This document shows positions 8,777 to 16,847 of a stretch of DNA of 55,784 nt, one piece after another (within the stretch, counting starts at the first letter, position 1; the number at the start of each line of letters is the position of its first letter). The DNA comes from Bacteroidales bacterium (GTDB lineage Bacteria; Bacteroidota; Bacteroidia; Bacteroidales; UBA10428), in assembly GCA_016938235.1 (NCBI GenBank), contig JAFGVA010000141.1, positions 1-55,784 of the forward strand. Direction: 5' to 3'. The position numbers were made by a program, and so were the translations under genes. The notes beneath the pieces were generated by a model. The model made no database searches. It saw nothing but the letters and a program-made list of their open reading frames with translations, and was not told where the DNA came from.

Positions 8777-10045
8777 CTATTCCGTAATAAAAAGTATCAT
8801 TTTTTCTATACTCCTTTCACATACAGGACAGAAGTTTCTCATAGCTGATGATTGCATTGCACAATTTCTGTAAGGGCGGTAAAAACCTTCGGCAACATAA
8901 TTTGCACCTTCAAACACGCCAACTGCATTATCATACAAAGATGTATCCGGGGTTGGGATGGGAACTGTATCGGGCACCATACTCATCCATTTTCTTTCAA
9001 AATCAACCAGGGTAGTAATGTTGGGTTGATAGGGTTCAGTGTTTAAATCTCCAAAATCCTCATACGCTACTTCCGAATTGAAATATTCATCTGCCAGTGA
9101 GGCAAATCCATGTCCAAATTCATGTAAAAACAGTAGCTCGGCATGATAATCATCGCTGGTAAAAATATTATAGTAATTATAGATGCCGCCACCACCATAT
9201 TTTGATGAATTAACTAGAACACAAACCTGATCTACAGGCACTGCATTCAGGTATTTATAAACCTTTCCAATATCAGGCAATGTAAGATATCGGTCGATGC
9301 CAAAAGTGCCAAAATGAGCATCTGCCAGGGTCTCAACCTCTAATCCTGTTGAAGGAATATCAACTCCCGTCTGAGGCGATGGTGCAAATACTGCCAGAAT
9401 ATTTATTTTGTCTTTGTAGTTTAAAAAAGGTTCCCACCCGAAAAGGTAATTCTTAAATCGCTCTACGTCTCTAAAAAATTTATCCTGCTCGTTCTGAGTA
9501 TATCCTTCAGCAAAAAACACAATGTCAACATTATTTTCAAAATTCCCCGATTTATGAATATCTCTGGCAGAAACGCCTTCCTGTAATATTGAATTGGCTA
9601 TCGATTCCGGTTCAAAATCTTTTTCAAAAACTTTGTGAAATCTATTTTGAGAATCCCGTTTTTCAATGCAAATTTTAAAATCTTTTCGAGGTTCAGGAAA
9701 CAGAATACAATCCGAAAATGTTTTTTCGTTTGTGTCCGCATCAGCTGTGGTCTGCCATTCTGAAAACAAATTACAATACCCACGTGAGTAAATAAGTTGA
9801 TTACTCTTTAGGTCGTATATTTTGAGAAAATACAAACCATACTGGAAAGTATCTATCAGGTTAACTTTTGACCCGCCCCAATACAAATCACGAACAATGC
9901 TTTTCTCTTCTATCTTCAAAGTACTTGCATCCCCGGTAATGGAGTACTCAAAGCGCAACCTGCTTTCCTTGAAAAATTTTTTATAGTTATATTTGATTGA
10001 ACAAGAAGGCAAAAGACTAATTAGAAAAAAGATAAGCAATCTCAT
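8777..10045 (-). CDS. M64 (IgA-type) metallopeptidase lipoprotein
   Basis: 422 residues. The start is placed at ATG 10045 rather than the longer frame: it gives a lipoprotein signal with lipobox LLPSC (Cys at about 15). The C-terminal half is a Peptidase_M64 domain with the zinc site HEFGHGFASLADEY (HExxH plus the downstream acidic residue), preceded by VDIVFFAEGYTQNEQDKF, the typical domain start. The N-terminal half is beta-rich and resembles the extra domain seen in Bacteroidota M64 proteins. M64 includes IgA-cleaving enzymes, but most members act on unknown substrates; a lipid-anchored, outward-facing protease is the safe statement. Confidence 0.88.
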   Translation of the reverse strand: MRLLIFFLISLLPSCSIKYNYKKFFKESRLRFEYSITGDASTLKIEEKSIVRDLYWGGSKVNLIDTFQYGLYFLKIYDLKSNQLIYSRGYCNLFSEWQTTADADTNEKTFSDCILFPEPRKDFKICIEKRDSQNRFHKVFEKDFEPESIANSILQEGVSARDIHKSGNFENNVDIVFFAEGYTQNEQDKFFRDVERFKNYLFGWEPFLNYKDKINILAVFAPSPQTGVDIPSTGLEVETLADAHFGTFGIDRYLTLPDIGKVYKYLNAVPVDQVCVLVNSSKYGGGGIYNYYNIFTSDDYHAELLFLHEFGHGFASLADEYFNSEVAYEDFGDLNTEPYQPNITTLVDFERKWMSMVPDTVPIPTPDTSLYDNAVGVFEGANYVAEGFYRPYRNCAMQSSAMRNFCPVCERSIEKMILFITE

Positions 10046-10102
10046 AACAAAAGCATATTTTAAAGTCAGAAAATTAATACAATTCAATTAAATGCCGGTA
10101 AA

Positions 10103-11362
10103 ATGGAAATAAAAACCATAAATAAAGTATCTGATATCCTGCAAACCTGGGGACTTACAGGAAACACCTTAGAAGTTTTAAGAATAGCTTCCGACGTTAT
10201 TATTATCATTCTAATTGCCTCGATAGCCGATTTTATTGCCAGGAAAGTTTTACTTCAGGTTTTCAAAAAAATGGCCATGCGTACCAAAAGTACCTGGGAT
10301 GATGTACTACTTGAAAAGAAGGTTTTTAACCGGATTGTACATATAATACCTGCACTTATTATTTACTATTCTATAGTACTTGTTCTTGCTAACCCTGTGT
10401 ATGAAACAGCTCTCAACCTTATTCTTATTGCTATTAAAATTTACCTGGTAATAATAATAATGTTAGCCATTGATTCAATAATCAATTCGTTTTATACAAT
10501 TTACAATAGTCTCGAAGTTTCTAAAACCAGACCCATTAAAGGCTATGTTCAGGTTGTTAAAATTATTGTATATGCAGTTACCATCATATTTATAATCTCG
10601 GTATTGCGCAATAAACCACCCGATAAAATTCTTGCAGGATTAGGAGCTATGGCTGCTGTTATCATGCTGGTTTTCAAAGATACAATTTTAGGATTTGTAG
10701 CCAGCATTCAGCTTTCTGCTAACGATATGGTTCGTCCGGGGGACTGGATTTCAATGCCCTCGCATGGTGCCGATGGAGATGTGATTGATATTACCCTGAA
10801 CACTGTAAAAGTTCAGAACTGGGACAAAACAATCAGTACTATTCCAACTTATGCTTTGGTTTCGGAATCGTTTAGCAACTGGCGGGGCATGGAAGAATCA
10901 GGTGGCCGGCGTATTAAAAGACATATTTTGATTGATATGAAAACGGTAAAATTCTGTACGGCTGAAATGATTGAAAAATTCAGAAAAATTCAACGACTGA
11001 AAGAATACATCGAAAAAAAGGAAAAGGAACTGAAAGAATTTAATGAGAAAAACAGAATTGATAATTCAGTAACTGTTAATGGCCGCAGAATGACAAACAT
11101 TGGAATATTCAGGGCATACCTTGAAGAATACCTGAAACACCATCCTAAAATTCATAAAGAAATGACTATGTTGGTCAGACAACTGCAACCTACGCAAAAT
11201 GGAATTCCTATTGAGATATATGTATTTAGCAACGACCAGGCCTGGGTAAATTATGAGGCTGTACAGTCTGATATTTTCGACCACATCCTTGCCATTATAC
11301 CGGAATTCGAACTTAGCGTTTTTCAGAGTCCTTCGGGCGAAGATTTTAAAAAACTGGTATAA
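10103..11362 (+). CDS. MscS family mechanosensitive channel (YbdG-like)
   Basis: 419 residues, close to YbdG-type miniconductance channels. The N-terminus has about five membrane helices (from residue 28 to 195), the pore-lining helix being followed by the MscS beta domain with VRPGDWISMPSHGADGDV (about 211-228) and VKVQNWDKTISTIPTYALV. A charged helical insert (about 290-320) and the C-terminal alpha/beta part match YbdG rather than short MscS. It should release solutes on hypo-osmotic shock from the inner membrane. It is transcribed alone, divergent from the M64 gene (57 bp apart). Confidence 0.9.
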   Translation: MEIKTINKVSDILQTWGLTGNTLEVLRIASDVIIIILIASIADFIARKVLLQVFKKMAMRTKSTWDDVLLEKKVFNRIVHIIPALIIYYSIVLVLANPVYETALNLILIAIKIYLVIIIMLAIDSIINSFYTIYNSLEVSKTRPIKGYVQVVKIIVYAVTIIFIISVLRNKPPDKILAGLGAMAAVIMLVFKDTILGFVASIQLSANDMVRPGDWISMPSHGADGDVIDITLNTVKVQNWDKTISTIPTYALVSESFSNWRGMEESGGRRIKRHILIDMKTVKFCTAEMIEKFRKIQRLKEYIEKKEKELKEFNEKNRIDNSVTVNGRRMTNIGIFRAYLEEYLKHHPKIHKEMTMLVRQLQPTQNGIPIEIYVFSNDQAWVNYEAVQSDIFDHILAIIPEFELSVFQSPSGEDFKKLV

Positions 11363-11374
11363 TCAACAAAAAAA

Positions 11375-11409
11375 GGCGTTAAAAGAATCGAGGTGATTCT
11401 TTTAACGCC
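11375..11409. terminator. Strong bidirectional terminator
   Basis: A perfect 15-bp stem (GGCGTTAAAAGAATC and its complement) with a 5-nt loop, A-rich on the left and T-rich on the right. It serves both the mscS gene and the convergent flotillin gene. Confidence 0.88.
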
Positions 11410-11430
11410 CTCATCTATTTTTATTTTGTA

Positions 11431-12882
11431 TTACTTCTTTTTGCTTTCTTTATCGTCTTTAACTTCCTGAGCATCTTCAATGTTTTCTTCGGGCTCTTTA
11501 GAAGAAGTTTTCTCTTCCTTTTTAGAACCTTTCAGATAATCCGGCAATTCCATGCCTGCCATCTTAAATAACTCTTCAAACGGAGGTATAGAACCTAACA
11601 TGCCTGACAAGAAATTAGCCGATGTGGGTGATTTTCCATCCTTACCGGATGACATATTGTCCCATACTGTAATCTTATCAATTTTAAGATTTTTAATCGC
11701 TTCAACCTGGGTCTTAACAAGCTCAGGAAGTTTGTCTGCAATCATAAGCATTACAGCACTGCTGGCGTCTCCCTTTGCTGCTCCTACCAGTTTATCAAAA
11801 CCTTGGGCCTGTTTGCTTAATATCTCAAAGATACCTTTGGCCTGGGCTTCCATTTTCATATAAATAGCATCGGCTTCACCTTTTGCGTGTCTGCGTGTCT
11901 GCTCCGCAATAGCCTCGGCAGCAATTTCAACCTTTTCTTTATCAACCTGAGCCGGCACAACAATATCGGCAGTCTGCGAGGCTTTATCTCTTTGCGCACG
12001 CACAATCTCTGCATTTTTCTCTGCCGCATAGGCTTCTTCCAGCGCTTTTGCCTGGCTCACTTTTTCTGCAGCAACTGCTAACCGTTCAGCTTCAGCTTCT
12101 TTTTCCCTACGATTGGCATTCGAATTTGCTACCGTAACTTTTGCTGTATTCTCACCTTCAACAGCTGTTGCATCGGCTCTTGAAACCTGAACGCGCTGTT
12201 CCTGCAGTGCATTTGCTTCACCAATAGAACCATCACGGTTTTTCTCGGCAACACTTTTCTTGGCATCGTTTATTGCTTTGGCGGCAGCTTCTTTACCTAA
12301 TGCTTCAATATAACCCGATTCATCATTAATATCGGTTACGTTAACGTTGATGAGTTTCAGACCAATTTTCTTCAATTCCGCTTCCACGTTCGAAGATACA
12401 GCGGCAAGAAATTTATCCCTGTTGCTGTTAATCTCTTCAATATCCATTGTTGCAACAACAAGCCTCAACTGACCGAAAATAATATCCTTTGCCAGGTTAC
12501 TTATATCCTGTTGCGATAATCCCAGAAGACGTTCGGCAGCATTGGTCATTACTCCGACTTCGGTAGAAATACCAACTGTAAATCGCGATGGCACGTCAAC
12601 CCTGATATTCTGCTTACTTAGTGCACTAGTCAGGTTAATTTCTATGGAAATTGGTGTTAAATCAAGGAATGAATAATCCTGAATAACCGGCCAGATAAAG
12701 GCGGCTCCTCCGTGAATACATTTTGCAGAGCGCGATTCAGCTGAAACTCCCTTACCTACTTTACCATACACAACGAGAATTCTATCGGAAGGGCAGCGTT
12801 TGTAACGGCGAAAAAATGAAACGATTAGAATAAATAAAAACAGTACAACGACTGCTATGAGAAGAGGTGCATATTGTCCCAT
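11431..12882 (-). CDS. Flotillin (FloT/YuaG-like)
   Basis: 483 residues. One N-terminal membrane anchor (about 5-25), an SPFH domain (about 30-205, starting YKRCPSDRILVVYGK), then the long flotillin domain with Ala/Glu/Lys coiled coil (about 210-370), and a charged Lys/Glu-rich tail (about 455-483). Flotillins oligomerise into membrane microdomain scaffolds. It lies 17 bp downstream of an NfeD-like gene, matching the yuaF-yuaG order of Bacillus. It is much longer than and different from FloA at 2553-3542, so this genome keeps both flotillin types. Confidence 0.93.
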   Translation of the reverse strand: MGQYAPLLIAVVVLFLFILIVSFFRRYKRCPSDRILVVYGKVGKGVSAESRSAKCIHGGAAFIWPVIQDYSFLDLTPISIEINLTSALSKQNIRVDVPSRFTVGISTEVGVMTNAAERLLGLSQQDISNLAKDIIFGQLRLVVATMDIEEINSNRDKFLAAVSSNVEAELKKIGLKLINVNVTDINDESGYIEALGKEAAAKAINDAKKSVAEKNRDGSIGEANALQEQRVQVSRADATAVEGENTAKVTVANSNANRREKEAEAERLAVAAEKVSQAKALEEAYAAEKNAEIVRAQRDKASQTADIVVPAQVDKEKVEIAAEAIAEQTRRHAKGEADAIYMKMEAQAKGIFEILSKQAQGFDKLVGAAKGDASSAVMLMIADKLPELVKTQVEAIKNLKIDKITVWDNMSSGKDGKSPTSANFLSGMLGSIPPFEELFKMAGMELPDYLKGSKKEEKTSSKEPEENIEDAQEVKDDKESKKK

Positions 12883-12899
12883 GATTGTTATTATATTAA

Positions 12900-13493
12900 T
12901 TATTTACCACTTTGTTTAACAAGAAGAATTTCATTATTGATAATCTCGACTACCTCAACAACACCGCCGGTTTTTATTTCTTCATCACTATCGGTTAAAG
13001 CATCAAGCGTTTGTAATCCTTGTACTTTTATCTGTACCTTACCCATACCGTTTCTTTTTGGAGGAATAGTAAGGTAAACACTGCCAACCTTGCCAATGGC
13101 ATGGTTTAATTCAAGTGTACCACTTTCGGTTAGCTTTCCCATAAAATACACAATGGCAGCCATTATTGCCATCATAATAAGGCCACACAAGGTGCTAATT
13201 AAAATAGACAGCCAATTGGCAAGTCCTGCATCGATACAGGTAATACCTGCCCAACCGAAGATGGTGAAAAAAGCTATCAGGTTTTTTAAACTAATAAACT
13301 GGAAAGATATTCCACTGTCGTGTTCGATTGAAAAATCAGCGTCTCCATCCACTCCAACAGCGTCCATATCTCCACCAAAAAAGGTTAAAACAAGCTGTAT
13401 AACAAATAAAAGAGAGAAGGGAATAGCGAAACACCAATATATTTTTTCGAGGAAAAGCATGGTCTGCCATGCTTCGGAGATTGTCATGTACAT
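12900..13493 (-). CDS. NfeD-like membrane protein (FloT partner, YuaF-like)
   Basis: 197 residues with an N-terminal helix (about 18-40), two further helices (about 70-120) and a C-terminal OB-fold domain with GKVGSVYLTIPPKRNGMGKV (about 132-151). The arrangement follows Bacillus YuaF, which is co-transcribed with flotillin YuaG. The function is probably to organise or stabilise the flotillin assembly at the membrane. It heads the two-gene unit; no clear -7 box was found upstream. Confidence 0.8.
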   Translation of the reverse strand: MYMTISEAWQTMLFLEKIYWCFAIPFSLLFVIQLVLTFFGGDMDAVGVDGDADFSIEHDSGISFQFISLKNLIAFFTIFGWAGITCIDAGLANWLSILISTLCGLIMMAIMAAIVYFMGKLTESGTLELNHAIGKVGSVYLTIPPKRNGMGKVQIKVQGLQTLDALTDSDEEIKTGGVVEVVEIINNEILLVKQSGK

Positions 13494-13645
13494 ATCAGGG
13501 TGATTGAATTAGTATTCCGAAAAATAAGAAAAATTCGCAACAACTAATTTACTTCTTGAAAAAAAAATAAAAACAGGATAATAAACAAAATTATTGAAAC
13601 GAATTTTCCCTGAGCTACAACCCTGAAGAATTCTTTTGATTAAAT

Positions 13646-13681
13646 AATAAAGGCATCCGCCAACTGGCGGATGCCTTTATT
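13646..13681 (-). terminator. Terminator after amt-glnK
   Basis: A near-perfect long stem (AATAAAGGCATCCGCCA and complement, 17 bp around a 2-nt centre) with flanking A/T runs, between the divergent flotillin unit and the convergent end of glnK. It probably ends the amt-glnK transcript. The rest of 13494-13738 shows no gene. Confidence 0.75.
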
Positions 13682-13738
13682 GCCAATAACTATTTAGCCA
13701 ACAGGCTAACTTTATAAATTAGGTTTCAGGTAAGCTAA

Positions 13739-14083
13739 TTAAATGGCTTGGCCGCCTTTTTCTCCTGTTCTGATTCTGATGCATTGTTCGAGGTTCGTAA
13801 TAAAAATCTTACCATCGCCTACACTACCTTCAGTACCCGATCTGGCAGCTTCAATAATTGTATCAACAGTTATGTTTACAAATTCCTCATTAACGGCAAT
13901 TTCAACCTTTACCTTTGGAATCAGATTTGGAACAACTTGTGTTCCTCTGTATATATCGGTATTTTTTTGCTGCCCGTGTCCCGATACTCTAACTACTGTA
14001 ATACGGGTAATATCGGCACTTAACAAAGCTTCACGAACTTCATCAAGTTTACTTTCATTTATAATGGCTGTTACTAATTTCAT
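13739..14083 (-). CDS. P-II family nitrogen regulator (GlnK-type)
   Basis: 114 residues with both P-II signatures: the T-loop region NTDIYRGTQVVPNLIPKVKVE (about 41-61) and the B-loop GSVGDGKIF (about 86-94), plus the C-terminal IRTGEKG ligand contacts. P-II trimers bind ATP/ADP and 2-oxoglutarate and block the Amt pore through the T-loop. It follows amt by 37 bp, the classic pairing. The Tyr uridylylated in E. coli (Tyr51) appears to be Val50 here, so control by GlnD-type uridylylation is unlikely; the neighbouring Tyr of YRG is kept. Confidence 0.92.
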   Translation of the reverse strand: MKLVTAIINESKLDEVREALLSADITRITVVRVSGHGQQKNTDIYRGTQVVPNLIPKVKVEIAVNEEFVNITVDTIIEAARSGTEGSVGDGKIFITNLEQCIRIRTGEKGGQAI

Positions 14084-14120
14084 ACTTCTGTGTTTTACAA
14101 GTTATAAAAATTAACTGTTA

Positions 14121-15419
14121 TTATCCAAGATTCAACATTCCGTATCCATGTTCACCATGATAACTGGAATCCATACCTTTCATCTCATCACGCTCATTTG
14201 AACGCAATCCGACAGTTTTGTTAATAACAACAACCAATATTAAAGTCATTACCGCAGCATATACTATAGCAATACCAACAGCTAATGCCTGAACACCAAG
14301 CTGACTCATAACTTCAGAGAAAGAATGTTCGCCACGCATAAAAAATACCAGGAAAATAGCGCCTACAATTCCACCAACACCATGAACACCAAACGCATCA
14401 AGGCTATCGTCATACCCTAATTTATTTTTCATGATTATTGCCATGTAGCAAACAATTGAAGCAATAGCACCCAAAGCAATGGCTCCTGCAGGTTGAACCA
14501 CGCCGGCTGCCGGAGTAACGGCAACAAGACCGGCAAGAATACCTGAAGCAAAACCCAGCGCAGTGGATTTACCCTGGTGAAATCCTTCAACAATCATCCA
14601 AACGATTGCACCCGAAGCAGCAGCAGCCTGAGTGGCTGTAAGTGCCTGCGCAGTGCTTAACCCACTACTAACAGAACTACCTGCATTGAAACCGAACCAA
14701 CCTACCCATAATAGTCCGGCACCCATCATTGTCATCACCAGGTTGCTTGGTGGCATCGCTGTTTTTGGATGGCCGCGTCTTCCACCTAAGTAAAGAGCAG
14801 CTACTAATCCGCTTACACCGGCAGAGATATGTACAACAGTACCTCCGGCAAAGTCGATAGCACCCATTTTAAACAAAAAACCACCCTCGGCCCACACCCA
14901 GTGGCACAATGGATTATAAACTAAAATACCCCAAACTGCAATAAAAACCACATAGCCTTTGAATGACACCCTTTCAGCAAATGCACCTGCAATTAAAGCG
15001 GGAGTAATAATAGCAAACTTACCCTGAAACATTGAAAACACATACTCCGGAATACCCGAAGAAGTAATGTTGTTATCAATACCTCTCAGGAAAAAATAAT
15101 CGCTGTTCCATCCGAACCAGCCTCCTAATACGTTATTACCAAAACTCATGGCATAACCTAAAACAATCCACAACACGGCCATAATTCCCATAGCTACAAA
15201 ACTGTGCATCATGGTACCAAGAACATTTTTGGTTCTTACCATCCCGCCATAAAACATAGCCAGACCGGGAACCATTAATAATACCAGCGCTGTTGAGGTT
15301 AGCATCCAGGAAGTAACTCCTGTATCGACCTCTGCTGTTTCCTGTGCGAAAATTGATTGTGTCCCGGCAAGAAGAAGAACCAAGACCAGACCTGGAAATT
15401 TAAAATAGTTTTTTTTCAT
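14121..15419 (-). CDS. amt: Ammonium transporter Amt
   Basis: 432 residues: cleavable signal peptide (about 1-25, ending SIFAQ) as in E. coli AmtB, then 11 membrane helices. Conserved parts include WMLTSTALVLLMVPGLAMFYGGMV near the first helix (quoted in part), WILVYNPLCHWVW, FAGGTVVHISAG with the first pore His, and DAFGVHGVGGIVG with the second pore His. It imports ammonium or ammonia across the inner membrane. It is co-transcribed with the P-II gene and lies beside asnA/asnB, which use ammonia or glutamine. Confidence 0.95.
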   Translation of the reverse strand: MKKNYFKFPGLVLVLLLAGTQSIFAQETAEVDTGVTSWMLTSTALVLLMVPGLAMFYGGMVRTKNVLGTMMHSFVAMGIMAVLWIVLGYAMSFGNNVLGGWFGWNSDYFFLRGIDNNITSSGIPEYVFSMFQGKFAIITPALIAGAFAERVSFKGYVVFIAVWGILVYNPLCHWVWAEGGFLFKMGAIDFAGGTVVHISAGVSGLVAALYLGGRRGHPKTAMPPSNLVMTMMGAGLLWVGWFGFNAGSSVSSGLSTAQALTATQAAAASGAIVWMIVEGFHQGKSTALGFASGILAGLVAVTPAAGVVQPAGAIALGAIASIVCYMAIIMKNKLGYDDSLDAFGVHGVGGIVGAIFLVFFMRGEHSFSEVMSQLGVQALAVGIAIVYAAVMTLILVVVINKTVGLRSNERDEMKGMDSSYHGEHGYGMLNLG

Positions 15420-15472
15420 ACAACCCCTGTTTGAATTAATACAACTGTTAATAAATCTTGTATTTTCTAGGG

Positions 15473-15503
15473 CAAATATATAAATTATTGAGGTATCAAC
15501 AAA
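15473..15503 (-). promoter_or_regulatory. Promoter of amt-glnK
   Basis: On the minus strand: TTTG, 19 bp, TATATTTG, a perfect match to the Bacteroidota consensus, 54 bp before the amt ATG. Upstream (15520-15600) are two inverted pairs, AATACC/GGTATT and CCCCTATA/AAAGGGG, which could be regulator sites; that is inference. Confidence 0.75.
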
Positions 15504-15611
15504 TTTTTTTTACTTTTTGTAAGCAAATACCCCCTTTTTTTAAGGTATTGGTTTTTTTATTTCACTTATTTGCACATACCCCTATATTTTAAAGGGGCTA
15601 TAGTTAAAAAC

Positions 15612-15642
15612 AAAAAAAAAGCACCTTTAGGGTGCTTTTTTT
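15612..15642 (-). terminator. Terminator after asnA
   Basis: Stem AAAAAGCACC / GGTGCTTTTT with a 4-5 nt loop and T run; 21 bp past the asnA stop. Confidence 0.85.
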
Positions 15643-15662
15643 ATCATATTTGAATTTTATTG

Positions 15663-16700
15663 TCATATCAGGACTATTCCCAGCTTTTTGCACTCAGAAA
15701 TCATATTTTCGGGCCAAATACTTGATTGTATCTCGCCAATATGAGCTTTGTGTAAAAAATACATACATAAACGGGATTGGCCTATTCCACCACCAACAGA
15801 CAAAGGCAGCTCATCATTCAATAACCGCTTATGAAAATAGAGTTCCTGCCTTTCCTGCATATTTGTTATTTCTAATTGCCTGAGAAGAGCTTCCTTATCA
15901 ACACGAATACCCATCGATGATATTTCAAATGCATTTTCAAGTATGGGGTTCCATAAAAGTATATCTCCGTTTAACCCTTTGTAGCCATCAGAATTTTCGG
16001 TGCTCCAATCATCATAGTCAGGTGCTCTTCCGTCATGTGGTTCCCCATCGCCCAATTTGCCACCTATTCCAATTACAAAAACTGCACCATGCTTTTTAGT
16101 AAACTCCGTTTCTCTTTCTTTAGCTGATTTACCAGGATATAACTTCCGTAACTCTTCTGCATGAATGAATGTAATATCGTCGGGCAGTAATGGTTTAATT
16201 TGTGGATAGTTTTGAAAAACCACAAACTCTGTACGCTTCAATACTTCGTATATCTTTCTTACTATAAATTTTAAATAATCGACATTACGCTCCCGCGATG
16301 ATAAAACTCTTTCCCAGTCCCATTGATCGACATACAGCGAATGCAAATTATCAAGTTCTTCATCGGGTCTTACAGCATTCATATCGGTATAGATGCCGTA
16401 CCCCTGGTTAATCCCGTAGTCGGCCAAAGCCATTCTTTTCCACTTTGCCAGCGAGTTTACAACCTCAGCATCTCTGTCTGCCAAATCTTTAATCGGGAAG
16501 GTTACTTTTCTTTCTGTTCCGTTCAAATCATCATTAATCCCCGTCCCTTTTAAAACAAAAAGTGGTGCAGTAACCCTTCGTAATCTTAATTCAGAAGAAA
16601 GATTTTCCTGAAAAGTGTCCTTGACCAGCTTTATTGCCTGTTCGGTTTGTTTTAGGTCCAATAAACTCTTGTAATTTTTAATTGGAAGTAATTTACTCAT
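15663..16700 (-). CDS. asnA: Aspartate-ammonia ligase AsnA
   Basis: 345 residues, slightly longer than E. coli AsnA (330). The fold is like class II aminoacyl-tRNA synthetases. Visible family motifs: the N-terminal LKGTGINDDLNGTERKV (about 50-66), LHSLYVDQWDWE (about 119-130), DGRAPDYDDW (about 222-231), and GGGIGQSRLCMYFL (about 302-315) near the end. It makes asparagine from aspartate, ammonia and ATP in the cytoplasm, and works with imported ammonium. It lies 147 bp downstream of asnB on the same strand, with a terminator-like hairpin between. Confidence 0.95.
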   Translation of the reverse strand: MSKLLPIKNYKSLLDLKQTEQAIKLVKDTFQENLSSELRLRRVTAPLFVLKGTGINDDLNGTERKVTFPIKDLADRDAEVVNSLAKWKRMALADYGINQGYGIYTDMNAVRPDEELDNLHSLYVDQWDWERVLSSRERNVDYLKFIVRKIYEVLKRTEFVVFQNYPQIKPLLPDDITFIHAEELRKLYPGKSAKERETEFTKKHGAVFVIGIGGKLGDGEPHDGRAPDYDDWSTENSDGYKGLNGDILLWNPILENAFEISSMGIRVDKEALLRQLEITNMQERQELYFHKRLLNDELPLSVGGGIGQSRLCMYFLHKAHIGEIQSSIWPENMISECKKLGIVLI

Positions 16701-16787
16701 GTTAATATTTTTAAATGTCTACGGAATAAATATATAAAAATATCGGAATGCAGCAGACAAAACCGGGAGTTATACAATTACCTGAAA

Positions 16788-16816
16788 ACAAAAAAGTCGC
16801 AATGACACTACGACTT
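16788..16816 (-). terminator. Possible terminator after asnB
   Basis: On the minus strand an 8-bp stem AAGTCGTA / TGCGACTT (one T-G pair) with a 7-nt loop and T run. It may separate asnB from asnA or attenuate read-through. Confidence 0.6.
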
Positions 16817-16847
16817 CTTGTTAACATTATTAATTGGCTGCCATTTT

